Source of the DNA: Sperchopsis tessellata
Taxonomy: Eukaryota > Arthropoda > Insecta > Coleoptera > Hydrophilidae
Direction: 5' to 3'
Length of the DNA: 57,980 nucleotides
Assembly: GCA_033557685.1 (NCBI GenBank)
Contig: JAWQRN010000010.1
Span: 1 to 57,980 of the forward strand
Shown here: piece after piece, positions 11,880-23,150 of the stretch
Layout: every line of letters starts with the position of its first letter
Position numbering within the stretch: position 1 is the first letter of the stretch
Position numbers and translations under genes: made by a program
The notes under the pieces: generated by a model
The model's database searches: none
What the model was told of the DNA's origin: nothing
What the model saw: only the letters and a program-made list of their open reading frames with translations

Positions 11880-13050
11880 TAATTAATAAATTTGAATGCC
11901 TGTAGATAAGAAGTTTTTGAGAAAATGGACATACAGTTTTGAGTGATCAAGAAGTAATAATCAAAGCATAAAATTTTACACAGGTGGGTACCTACTTGTA
12001 AGTACAATAGGTGTCTCTCAAAATCACTCGTCACTAATAGAATATGTATGTATTTACAAATACAAATATCGCCAACGCCAACAACAAAAAAACTAATATG
12101 CAAAAATGGGAAAAATGTCCGAGCTTTTCTCCTAAAAACAATTAGTTTAGGAGATATTTAGTTTGGTCCTTTCCTTTGTATATTTACATATATAATAGAC
12201 ATTGTATTGCTTAGCAAATTATCATAATACATTTTAATGACTTAGGTTTTTGAAAAATTGATATACAATTTTGAATTTATTACTTCTTATCCAAAGCATA
12301 ATGAGTGTTAATCCAGAACAAGGGGGAATTTACCCCAATCAAATGGAAAACATTATCAAATGTACATCAAATATAGGTAGAATAATAATAGGTCTAATAA
12401 TAATTTGTACCAATTAACATCAATTTTTAATTTAACAAACTCGTTTTCTGTATAAAGGTATGTATTTTCTAATAGAATCTACCATTTATCAAATTAATTT
12501 ATTACAGGTGCCCACGCATATTCTAGCTAGGGTGTGGGTGTACTGTCAAAACAAAATTTCTTTTATTTATGTAAAATAGTAGGTATCAAACTTAAAACTT
12601 TGCATGTAATTTAAACTTATTCATTTTAGTATCTGTAGTCGCTGAATTTTTATAATAATTTTTATGCAAGTAATGGAGTTCATGTAGGAAAAATATGTAT
12701 ATAATCTTGTGCAGATGTGCGTGGGTCGATTCACCTCCAAATATTGATTAAACATTCAATATCCAGGCGCGCTTGTGTGAACAGACAATGGAATTATCAT
12801 ATTACACATTTTAATGATGAATTCGGCAACATTTAAAACTTTACAACCAAATATATATTTTGTAGAAATTCCGAAAAGTATTATTTTAAATTAATCCGAT
12901 TTGTGCCTTGTTTTTCGATTGACTATTTGATAATTAGATACATAGTTTATAAAAATAAGAAGTTTAAAAGAACAAGAAAAAATTATATATTAATGTTGTT
13001 TACATTTTAGTAAACATTTTAGACCTGAAAATAGAAATGCTTTTAAATAT
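11880..13050. repeat. Intergenic, with a diverged local duplication
   Basis: The segments around 11845-11985 and 12145-12305 resemble each other (taggagat-ttag, agtttttga-aaa, atacagttttga, aagtaataa, caaagcata, in part inverted in order). A shorter echo (aattatcata-tacacattttaatga) lies at 12792-12817. This suggests an old tandem duplication. No gene seen. Confidence 0.35.
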
Positions 13051-13059
13051 CTCAGTAAT

Positions 13060-13206
13060 TTGAAATTGCCCCACAAACGGATACGTGTTCCAGTTCTATC
13101 CCTTCTTGTCATCTATTTGTCATATGTTCCAAATGCGCAGACGTTTGATAAGTTGGCACTGCGCATGCTCATTATCGTTTTGTTCGCCGGTCTGGTTGGG
13201 TCAGAG
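13060..13206 (+). promoter_or_regulatory. Promoter and 5' UTR exon of copy 2
   Basis: A GC-richer block ends in a strong donor, cagag|gtgagt (exon end 13206), and the next exon begins at 13374 after ttttacag. The first exon is therefore non-coding. TGCGCATGC at 13160-13168 resembles one arm of an NRF-1/Ewg site. The transcription start is not defined by a TATA box. Confidence 0.5.
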
Positions 13207-13373
13207 GTGAGTCTCTCCGTTGTAAAATATTTCAGAAAATCACTTCAATATAACATTTATTTGAAAATTCCATAGTCACATAACATTATTTTGTATGTTT
13301 ACTGCTAATTCCTACCATTGAATGTCGTCTTAAATTTTCGGTATTGTCAAAATTGATTGTAATCGTTTTACAG

Positions 13374-13462
13374 ATTTTAATAATTGGAAGCCATTGACAG
13401 AAGTTTGGTGACATAATTTACTGCAATATGCAGTACCACAACGGATATCAAAATATTACCAT
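13374..13462 (+). CDS. Copy 2 exon with start codon
   Basis: Acceptor ttttacag ends at 13373; donor at|gtaagt at 13463. The coding part is 35 nt from the ATG at 13428 and ends in phase 2 (AT|G). Confidence 0.75.
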
Positions 13463-13971
13463 GTAAGTATTCTTTCATTAATGTCTAGCGGATCAAATAA
13501 TTCCATCAAATATATACGTTACGTGTTATATGATTTCATATCGACCTCTTCTTATTAACTGCCATTTGCTTTTTGCGCTCCCTCTCCCTTATTTTCATGT
13601 GTTTTTTTTGTCAGCAAAATTTCACTTACGAAAATTTAATAATTATATGTGTATTTAGATAATATGTTCAGCAAATGCGATTTTAAATATTATCAAATGT
13701 CACTCGGACAGATTTTACATAAAACATTGTGTAAGAAAGTATTTTTCTCATGTTAATTTTATGGCAGCAAAATATTAGAGAAGTGAAAGGTTCTTCTGTA
13801 CTTTTTGTAAATCTAATGAAACAAATATTTTAAAAATTGGTATTAACTAATAAATTATTTATTACTTCAAATTAAATCATACCACATTCTCAAATGTTCC
13901 TAATGTTAGGGTTATTAGAGGGATATGATTTCACAGCATGTGAAAACCTCATCATGTAAAATTGCATGACA

Positions 13972-14003
<32 letters not shown>

Positions 14004-17000
14004 TTTTGTTTAAGTTTTGTTATAACGCTTAAATTAACTTAAAGGCTTGCCTAGGTCTGTTCACTGAATATTTGTTTTTTATTTTTTGTTCGAATATCAA
14101 ATACATATTACGTTTTGATCTAGGAATAGAATGGAGGGTATCATTTATCGATCAGCTAAAGCAAATGGGTATCTAATGGAAGCTGTGAAAGTATTACTTC
14201 TAATTTAGTTTAGTATGGCTTGAATAAAACAATGTATTTTTTTATGTTGATGATATGGAATATCAGTATTTGACTGACGGTTGGTTGGATTTACTGTGCT
14301 CTCACAGTCAAATTCATAGAGTGGGATGATATCACTTTGGAGTCTCATGTACTTCATACCAATATAAGGATTTACACCAATTGTTTTCTATTTTGTACAA
14401 GAGCTATTTATATAATGTTAGCCAGTCTTTTTGATGCATACAATGCAGCAATTCTGTCATGGTGCACAGTTGAATAAGATGCACCCTGAATTTTACATTA
14501 TTTACATTATTATATACAAGTATCTATTACTTTGTTGTATTAAATGCACTATTATTTTAGACCAATTTATACCCCATCACTAGAAAATATGGTGTATATT
14601 TTGGTAATTTTTTTTAATAAATTCTTTGATAATTATTGAAAATAGGGATAGGGAAAACATGTATATTACTTTTTTTTTGTTTGTCAAATTTTTTAAACAG
14701 AATCGTAATTACCCTAATTAAATGTATGTATGAAATCTAATATTATAATGATTTTATATGCACACATACAATAATGGACAAAACAGGAGCATGATCATAT
14801 AAAAAAACCTTAATCATTAAATTTATATGGTTATGCACCAGTTCCAAAATAGTATTACTAAATAGTGAGTTTTGGTAGGCCATCTGAATTGTTTAAAACA
14901 AACATGATACATAGCACACATATCGTGTGGTAGTAAATCTATAGTTCTGCACTCTAACTTGTAATGTATACCATGCACACATTGTGTAGCTAGCTTAAGG
15001 TTGTTATTCTAAAAAGGATCATGGGGAAATGGCTAAACACTACGAATTTGTTCGAACTTTAATCGGGCTATACATCACAAAAGTGTATAGGTGTAAAAGC
15101 CCTATCAAAATATATAAGTATCCTGCACTTACTCGCCATCATTGTTAGAAAGGGTAGGAGAATTTTAGATATCCTCCCAAGAAAACTTATAAGTTTCACT
15201 GCATTATACATAATTTTCTATAGAAATCTATATTTTTAGGCTCAATAAATAGAGGAATAATATAAACATATATTTTTTTTTAAACTCGTAATTTTCTGCA
15301 ATTTTTTTACCCTCACCTTCTAATCATTGTGAAATCTGTAAAACAATTGTTTAAGTTCCATTTATGAGTTTTATACATTGTTCTATTGAATTTATTTTAT
15401 ATACATAGAAATATTTGCATATTATTTATTAAAATATATACATGAATGTTATAAAACAATAATATAGAAATTGGCGCTTTGTGTCATTCAGTTGTATATG
15501 AACTATTTGTACATTTATTGGTTAAAAAATATATATTAATATTATCCAAAAAATAATTATACCTGACTATTTTATTGTATGTGAATTATTTGTCTTTAAT
15601 TGTGAGTTGGATCCCTTTCAGCGTACGACTAGCCAAGTTTGAGGTCAAATTTGCTCATCTAAAATATCTAATTTATTGGCAGCTACCCAGTATATAATAG
15701 ATCAGTGAAATGGCCAATTCCATGGTATATTACTATGTGATAAAGGTAAAAAAAAGGTAAAATAACTTCCACAGAAATTGATTCATATTTTTTGAGACTT
15801 CTCTGTATTTGGGAAAAACTAATATACTTATATTAGAAATATGGATGCCGCCCCTCAAAAATATTTTCAAAAATAAATCTTGTTAGATTTAAGCAAAATA
15901 TTAACATCCTAGCAGAAGCTGAAAATGAAATAGTTGCTCGGGCAATTATTTTAAACATTGCACTTTGAATATTTCATTTGTTATAGTAGATTGTTACGAA
16001 TCTCTGTGGGTTCTATGATCAATTAGTTTGAATTTTATATTTAACTATATCTGATAATTTTATTACGGATTCGGCTATACATATGTAGATTAGCTGCTCG
16101 TGCACTGTTATCTGGTTTTGACCAGGTCGTGTATGTACTATATGATTAAAATAAAAGTTTGTTTTTGTTATATTTCAAATAATTGAAAAAAAACTGTTTT
16201 AGTTCTTCAGGAAAAAAATTGAACTATTATTTTTCTGTTATTCTGGAAAAATATCAAATATTATGACAGCCAGCTGGAATGATATTTCTATTGTTTTCCC
16301 ATTTGACATTAAGAAACTTATAACTCTAAATATTTTGGAGATTTAATTATTTGTCTTGGTACAATTTTTTACAATGAAGATATTTAAAATTGTATTAAAA
16401 TTTTGTATTTGGATAGGTCTAAATCATTCTTTATTGGTAGAATAAGCACTTTAAGTGTTGGCTTTTTCTTCTGTTTCCAATTGTGTGCACTATTTTTGGC
16501 CAACACTTCTTTTTACAAATAAAATAGATAATCCTATGGCGAATACTATATGATTTCCTCTCAAGTTTGAATGTAGCTAGGACATGCATATGTTCTACTG
16601 TGAGATTGCCATTTTTTTTATAGAAATGTATGTATCAGGTAGTATTTCCTGAAGTTTTCAGTGTTTGAATTTCTGAAATCTGAATTTTACAACATATTTC
16701 AATTTTTTTAGGTATCGTTCTCGGTCTGACCGCGGTGAACAATACGGTAAGCAGTCAAATTATTGGGGTGGCCCTCCACATGCAATTGCACCAGTCCAAG
16801 ACTTCGGGGGTCCAACTAACAACAAGAAGCAGGCCAAGAACAAAAATTCCGATGGTATTTTAATCAAACCTATTTGGGATTTAAATGCACTAAAACCATT
16901 TCTTAAAGATTTCTACATTCCACACAAAAATGTGTCCTGCCGTTCAGAAGCTGATGTTCACAACTACCGAGAAGGAAAAGAAATAATTGTAAGAGGCAGC

Positions 17001-20000
17001 AACATCCCATATCCAAATGAATGTTTTGAAGAGGGCAACTTTCCAGAATACATCATGGAAGAAATTATTAGGCAAGGGTTCTCTGAGCCCACTGCTATCC
17101 AGGCACAAGGATGGCCAATTGTACTATCTGGGCGTGATTTAGTAGGGATTGCACAAACTGGATCTGGCAAAACCTTAGCTTATATGTTACCTGCAACTGT
17201 ACACATAAATAATCAACAGAGGCCGAATAGAGGTGAGGGTCCAATTGCGTTGATACTTGCACCTACCAGAGAATTAGCTCAACAAATCCAAAAGGTTGCA
17301 AGGGATTTTGGATCATCTACTATGATCCGTAATACTTGCATCTTTGGAGGCTCACCAAAGGGACCACAGGCTCGTGACTTGGAGCGTGGTGTTGAAATTG
17401 TAATTGCAACTCCAGGACGACTCATCGACTTCCTTGAAAAGGGAACAACAAATTTGCAACGTTGTACATATTTAGTTTTGGATGAAGCTGATCGTATGTT
17501 GGATATGGGCTTTGAACCACAAATCCGCAAGATAATTGAACAGATCCGCCCAGATAGACAGGTTCTGATGTGGTCTGCAACTTGGCCTAAACAAGTTCAA
17601 GCTTTAGCTGAAGAATTTTTAGTGGATTATATTCAGGTAAGAAGTTTTATTAAATAAGTTAAATGTTTTTATTTTTTCTTTGATTTTTTTAATTGCCAAT
17701 AATATATAAAAGAGTATTAAATTATGTTCAAAGCTAAATAAAAATGACCCTAGTGCAAGTACTGAAGAAAATACCGTTTTTGAATTGAATAATATTGCTG
17801 CAGAGTCAACCAGTTTTGACAAATCTGTATGTATTGTAATTTATATTACGTGCATGTAGGGCATTTTAATTTTGTAATAATGCTTTTGAAAAATGTTTAT
17901 TTTTGTTTGGTAAAATTGGGTTGTTGCATATTTTACTATCTTTAGGGTTATAACAGCTTTGTGGTTAACGAAGTAAACAAAGAATAATTTTGCAAATGAT
18001 ACACTCATGCGCTTTTTAATGATTACAGTCATTCTAGAAATGATTTTCTATGAATTTAACTTAAATGACATACAATTTTGACTCAAAATGGTAGGTTATC
18101 TCTTATGATGGTCTAAAATAAGATGGATAATGTTCATTTCTTAGGGGTATATAAAAATAGTAACAGGTCCTGCATTACAAAATTGCTGATGTATAATAAA
18201 ATTTGTTGTAAGATAATATTAGTTTAAGAAAAAAATATAGGATAAATTTATTTCATTAATGTATGCCATGAAAATTTTTTTATTTTCAGATTTAGCATTA
18301 TCTAGTTGTTTTGTAACAAGGCCTCAGGGTGACCTATGTAAATACTCATGCTTTCTTTGTGCTTGTTAAGTGAACTTTTTCTAATTTGTGCCTGGTTAGT
18401 AGACAATCTAGCTTTTTACAGGTTCAAAGTTCGGAGATGCTTTTAGTAAATACATTAAATAACTTATCCTAGTGCCATTGGATAATGTTTATAAAAATAT
18501 GTCACCATGTATGCAACCCAATTTCACTCCTGACATGGACACATTATTTTCATTTTGTTCTTTAATGATATTGAATTTTATCACCTGAAATTTTAATCCG
18601 CTGTCGAATATTTTAAAATTTAATCACAAAAATTTTAAATATTCCTTTAGAGGTATGTCTCTATATAGGTCAATACTGAAACTTGGCATTGTTGGTAAGT
18701 ACACAATTCTTGTTTATTGAACAATGCCAATTATGGCAACGTAGAAATGGTATCTGATTTGTACATTTTGGAACCAACTATACAAGGAATTACAGTTCGA
18801 GAAAAGGAGGATGGTAGGATACTTGTTAATTTTTTAAAACATCTATACGGCACAGGATATCTTCAGTAAAATAGGGATTAATTTATTTCGGATTATTTTC
18901 TGGTGGGTAAAGTTTAATACGTACATTTTTGTTTTTGAGCATAATTTGCATGTCAATTTGTACACACGATAGCTTATATTTTGATGTATAATAGCTTATA
19001 TTTTGATACATAATATATTCATTTCACTTACCAACATTTTGTTTAAAGTACTTGTTCTAGAACTGGCATAAATACTTTTGTTTATTTGGGTCTACAGTAG
19101 AGATTTATTTGTAAGAACATCAGTAGTATATACTTTTGGAAAAAATCTTTAAACCTCTTAATTGTTTTATGTTGTATGCAGGGTGGTCTTAGATCAGTTG
19201 ACATCTGATATTTTTGGTATTGACTATTATACAAACTACAATATAGGTATGTTCAACCTATATTTTCAATGATAAGATTTTCTGTCTGAATATATCTAGA
19301 AATCAACAATTGAATTATAAATGTAACAACATTAAAGTAAAAGAAAATTTTATATATGACACTCTAGTCAATGCAATATCAGAAAAATCCGTTGTGTCAA
19401 TGCATAAACATCTTTTATACAACAGCAACTCTACTGTGACCTACTTATTTTTCAATCCTAACTGAAATTATTTTCCAGGTTAATATAGGATCACTTGCAC
19501 TGGCTGCAAATCATAATATCAGACAAATTATTGAAGTATGTGAAGAACATGAAAAGGAAGTAAAGCTTTGCAATTTACTGAAAGAAATAGGATCAGATCG
19601 TAACAATAAAATCATAGTTTTTGTAGAAACAAAGAAAAAGGTAGATGATATTACAAAATGTATTCGTCGTGAAGGTTACTCAGCAATATCTATCCATGGA
19701 GACAAATCACAACCAGAAAGAGACTATGTATTATCTGAGTTCCGTAACGGAAAATCATCAATTCTTGTAGCAACAGATGTTGCAGCAAGAGGTCTTGACG
19801 TTGAAGATGTAAAATATGTTATAAACTTTGACTATCCTAATTCAAGTGAAGATTATGTCCACCGAATTGGTAGAACTGGACGTTGTCAACAAGCTGGTAC
19901 AGCTTACGCTTTCTTTACACCTGGAAATCAAAGGCAAGCTAAAGATCTGATGGCCGTATTAGAAGAAGCAGGGCAAGTTATAAATCCTAAACTACAAGAG

Positions 20001-21751
20001 ATGGCAATGTCTGCTCGAAGTGGTCAAAATGGACGCAATAGATGGCAAAATAGGAGTAAAGATAATTCATCACCAAATTCTAATGGATCTGGAGGTCGTA
20101 ACAAAACATGGACCAATAACAAACAAAATGAATATCGTCAAAACACTCCTAGGGTAAATAATGGAAATGGTAATGGAATGAGGCATAATGGTGGAGATTT
20201 TCAAAGAAGTCAGAAGGTTTATCAATCAAATGGATATCAAAGTCAACCACAGTATCAGAATGGAACTGCATATGCGCAAGCTCCACATAATGCCTATGGT
20301 CAAATAAATGCTTACCAACAACAAAATGGTCCACCTCCTGCACGCACATATAGTAAGTTGACGTTTTTTGATGATGTCTACTATTAATGCTCCTCATGGT
20401 TTTGCTTTATCTTGCAGTATTGTATTCTTTTTGTATTAATCTGTCAAATATTTGAATTTAAAATGTATTACTCCATTGTTTAACAATATACAATGTTTGG
20501 TGTTGTTTGTTGTTAAGATTTTTTTACTAATTTGTTAGAAATATTTTGCTCTAAATTTTACGAAGGTTAAAAAGTTACTAAATTAGGGAAACCTGTGATA
20601 TACAGTTAAAATGTATTTTTTTAAATATACCAAAGCAAAATTCGTTCAAGAATTTGAGCATTTATTTCGATTATTTTTTTGTTATATCGATATGTATTTA
20701 TTTTTCTTTTTTGAAGTTCTATATAGTTTAATAATTCAAACGTTTTTATTTTAATGCCTTCAACAGCCCTTCAGATTTCCTTTAAATTTTCTAAATTATT
20801 TCAAAATTTTGAGGTTCATAGTGTAAAACTAAAGATACATTGCTCTAGATATATCTCTAGGTACAGTGACCTTTTTGTATATAAAGAATCAAATGCCACA
20901 TTTTACTGTGAACATATTTTTAAATATTCTTGAAAATATCTACTAGCATCTACATATTAGTATACCATCTTTCAACTTATGCTTTTTCGAATTAGTCATT
21001 TATTATGCAGTCTTTTGTCTTGTGGCAATATTTTAAAAAAAATATTCCCATTTCTATTTATACTATTTCCTTTCCGATAATGGCATACATTAAAACAAGT
21101 TAATATATTTTTGATCTACTTCTAATGAGTGTCTGAGGATATTTATAAACTCCTTTGCAACATTTTAAAACTAACTTGGTAAATTGTCACAGATGTGATA
21201 TTCTTATACATAATACCGCTAAGCAATGTTTTTAGTATCTACACAAACCTCTTTCAAAAACTGACAATTTGATTCATCAACATCCTCATTTTTAAAGATA
21301 TGCAAAAACAAGTTAAAGAAAACAACATAGAAATATACTTTTTGAAATTGGCATATACAATTAACATACTTGTTGTGCTGATATCTTTCAAGATGTTCAT
21401 GTTCATTTCAAATTGTCTTTTCCAGGTAACAGTCCAAGGAATTACGGTAATCAAAGGTATAACCAACATCAACAACAACGTCCCACTGCATACTCAGGAC
21501 CACCCCAAGCAAGTAGTCCGGGAATGTACATTCCACAACACCAGTATATGATGGCAAATCCAGCTGCAACAGATGCTGGAATGCAGTCCATCCTAAATAA
21601 TAAGTTCTTCCAAACTAGTCGCCTTCCCAGTAGTGCCAATCCCTGTGCATACCAATCAATGGGCCAAGGGCAAGGCCCCTATAATCAGTACTCAGCACCA
21701 ATGCCCTACGCCTACTCATACACCCAACCTCCAGCTGCTGTGCAACAATAA
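13428..21751 (+). CDS. Rm62-like: DEAD-box RNA helicase, p68/DDX5-DDX17 (Rm62) family, copy 2, 719 aa
   Basis: Exons 13428-13462, 16712-17636, 19479-20352 and 21426-21751 join in frame (35+925+874+326 nt = 720 codons with TAA). Motifs in order: Q-motif region PTAIQAQGWP, Walker A AQTGSGKT (about 159-166), PTRELA, TPGR, DEAD (269-272), SAT (300-302), then domain 2 with FVETKKK, SIHGDKSQ, VATDVAARGLD and HRIGRTGR. All catalytic residues are intact, so it should be an active RNA-dependent ATPase. The N-terminus is short and RS-poor (MQYHNGYQNI, MYRSRSDRG). The tail is Asn/Gln/Gly-rich and low-complexity, likely disordered. Start: the ATG at 13428 is used because a second in-frame Met (codon 12) is split AT|G by the first coding intron, exactly like the start of copy 3; either could initiate. 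The domain 1-2 junction intron IQ|VN is unique to this copy. Confidence 0.93.
13463..16711 (+). other. Copy 2 first coding intron (3.2 kb)
   Basis: AT-rich, with a TA microsatellite near 13973-14003. A TGATGAT...CTGA pair at 14248-14275 is too close and lacks flanking complementarity for a C/D snoRNA. No other feature is supported. Confidence 0.6.
16712..17636 (+). CDS. Copy 2 helicase domain 1 exon
   Basis: Acceptor ttttttag ends at 16711; donor attcag|gtaaga at 17637, phase 0. It encodes the linker, Q motif, motifs I, Ia, Ib, II (DEAD) and III (SAT). Confidence 0.93.
18683..18730. repeat. Intronic hairpin in copy 2
   Basis: TTGGCATTGTT at 18683-18693 and its exact complement AACAATGCCAA at 18720-18730 form an 11-bp stem around a 26-nt loop, inside the intron 17637-19478. 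Confidence 0.7.
18969..19012. repeat. 22-bp tandem duplication in copy 2 intron
   Basis: Two near-identical units, 18969-18990 and 18991-19012, each atagcttatattttga plus a variable end. Confidence 0.8.
19479..20352 (+). CDS. Copy 2 helicase domain 2 and tail exon
   Basis: Acceptor ttttccag ends at 19478; donor tata|gtaagt at 20353, phase 1. It contains motifs IV-VI without the RGL|D intron seen in copies 1 and 3. Reading through the donor adds a short alternative end (SKLTFFDDVYY, stop at 20385-20387). Confidence 0.92.
21426..21751 (+). CDS. Copy 2 terminal coding exon
   Basis: Acceptor ttttccag ends at 21425. A|GT forms Ser, then NSPRNYGNQRYNQH and a Gln/Pro/Tyr-rich end with TAA at 21749-21751. 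A low-complexity disordered tail. Confidence 0.88.
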
Positions 21752-23150
21752 TTCAGCAGTACTGCATCTCACATCTCTCTATTACATTTTTAAGTTATGT
21801 TATAGAAATTTTTATTTTGTTTGTGTAATCTGATCAGTGTACATTATTTAAAATATCGTAATGGTCATCATTATTTGCCTTTGCTGTACAGAGAGAGTTG
21901 TGATTGAGTGTTAGGTGTTGGGTTTATTTTATAAGTTACACTGCTTTGCTTAATGTTAATAAAAAAGTATGTAATAATATATTCTTGCTAACTGCGTCCA
22001 AAGGCGACAGTTTGTAGGTGTTTGTTTTCTTGTCGTAGGGTCATGTCTTATCCCTGATCATCGGCTACACCGATTAAAATGACCTGCGGCTCATGTATTC
22101 TTAGTGTGTATTTGTGTCTTCTCGAGTGCAGCCTTGCCCCCGAGAATTAGCATAGTTCAAGTTGTATCTATCTGTATGCTGTTGAAATGCACGAAACATA
22201 TAGAAGGGCAGATCGGGCTAAACTTATCGTTTTTGTTATTGTTTTTTTTTACTTATTGATACTATATATATATAAATATTAGATTTAATACAGCCAAACT
22301 TCTATATTTGATCTAGTTGACAGGGTACTATTTCAATGTGTATAGTAAATACTTTAGGATGTATGTATTAATAAGTGAATTATTTATTAAACAAGCTGCA
22401 TTTGCCTCTTTTTAGTCATGATTTATTAAGTCATCATTGTTTAGGGAGTATAGGCTGTAAATTATAAAGTTAAAAGTTATTTGATCTAATGTGTATATTG
22501 TCTAATGATATTCAAGTAATAACATATAGAAGTTTGCCGGTATCTGGGAATTAATGATCCTGTGTGAGTTTTTCATGTTTTAACGGTGTACCTGTAATTG
22601 TGTGCAAGTGACTCGTACGTTAATTTTATTTATTGCGGATCATTACATGACTGCTTGTGTCCAGTGTGGTGTGTGAGGCACACAGGGGTCGTGTACATAT
22701 ATGTAGTATTAAGTATTAACTCGTTTGTTCGTTATACGCGTGGTGCTAGTCTGCCGCTGCGCGTTGCGTCCATCTGTGATATTTAGCGAGTAACGGTAGC
22801 AACAGAATAATATTAACTTTCCGTGTTTGAGAGAAACGCTGGTCGCGTTGTACAATGTAAAACCAATACATTGTTTGGAATGTGATATTTTCTCTAAAGA
22901 CTGAAATAACTAAGCTATATTTTTTTTATAATGGGCCACGTTCGGTCCGCTGCAGCCCTCGGATACTATTTTATAGATGTTTTTTGTTTTGGAAAGAATT
23001 CGAGCGTGCTCTCCTCACTCGGATCGAGTGCAAATGTAGTATTGCACCGGGTTACTACGTTATTCTAAAATGTGATCTGTCGCGCCATTGCAAACGATAA
23101 ACGATTTTTATTTTAATAAAATATTTAATATATTTCAGTCGATTTGTTGA
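21752..23150 (+). other. 3' UTR of copy 2, possibly long
   Basis: A first poly(A) signal, AATAAA, lies at 21958-21963. The sequence stays comparatively GC- and CpG-rich in patches at 21990-22210 and 22560-23100, and another AATAAA lies at 23115-23120. This suggests either an extended alternative 3' UTR or a separate non-coding transcript. Short open frames here show no recognisable protein. Confidence 0.45.

Noticed and set aside
14248..14275. TGATGAT...CTGA as a C/D snoRNA in the copy 2 intron
   Set aside because: The boxes are too close, with no flanking stem and no second box at snoRNA distance.
15989..16175. TGTTACGAATC... as another solo LTR
   Set aside because: It has an LTR-like start and AATAAA, but no matching end or target duplication could be found.
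20149..20397. 82-codon minus-strand frame
   Set aside because: Antisense shadow of the Asn/Gln-rich copy 2 tail.
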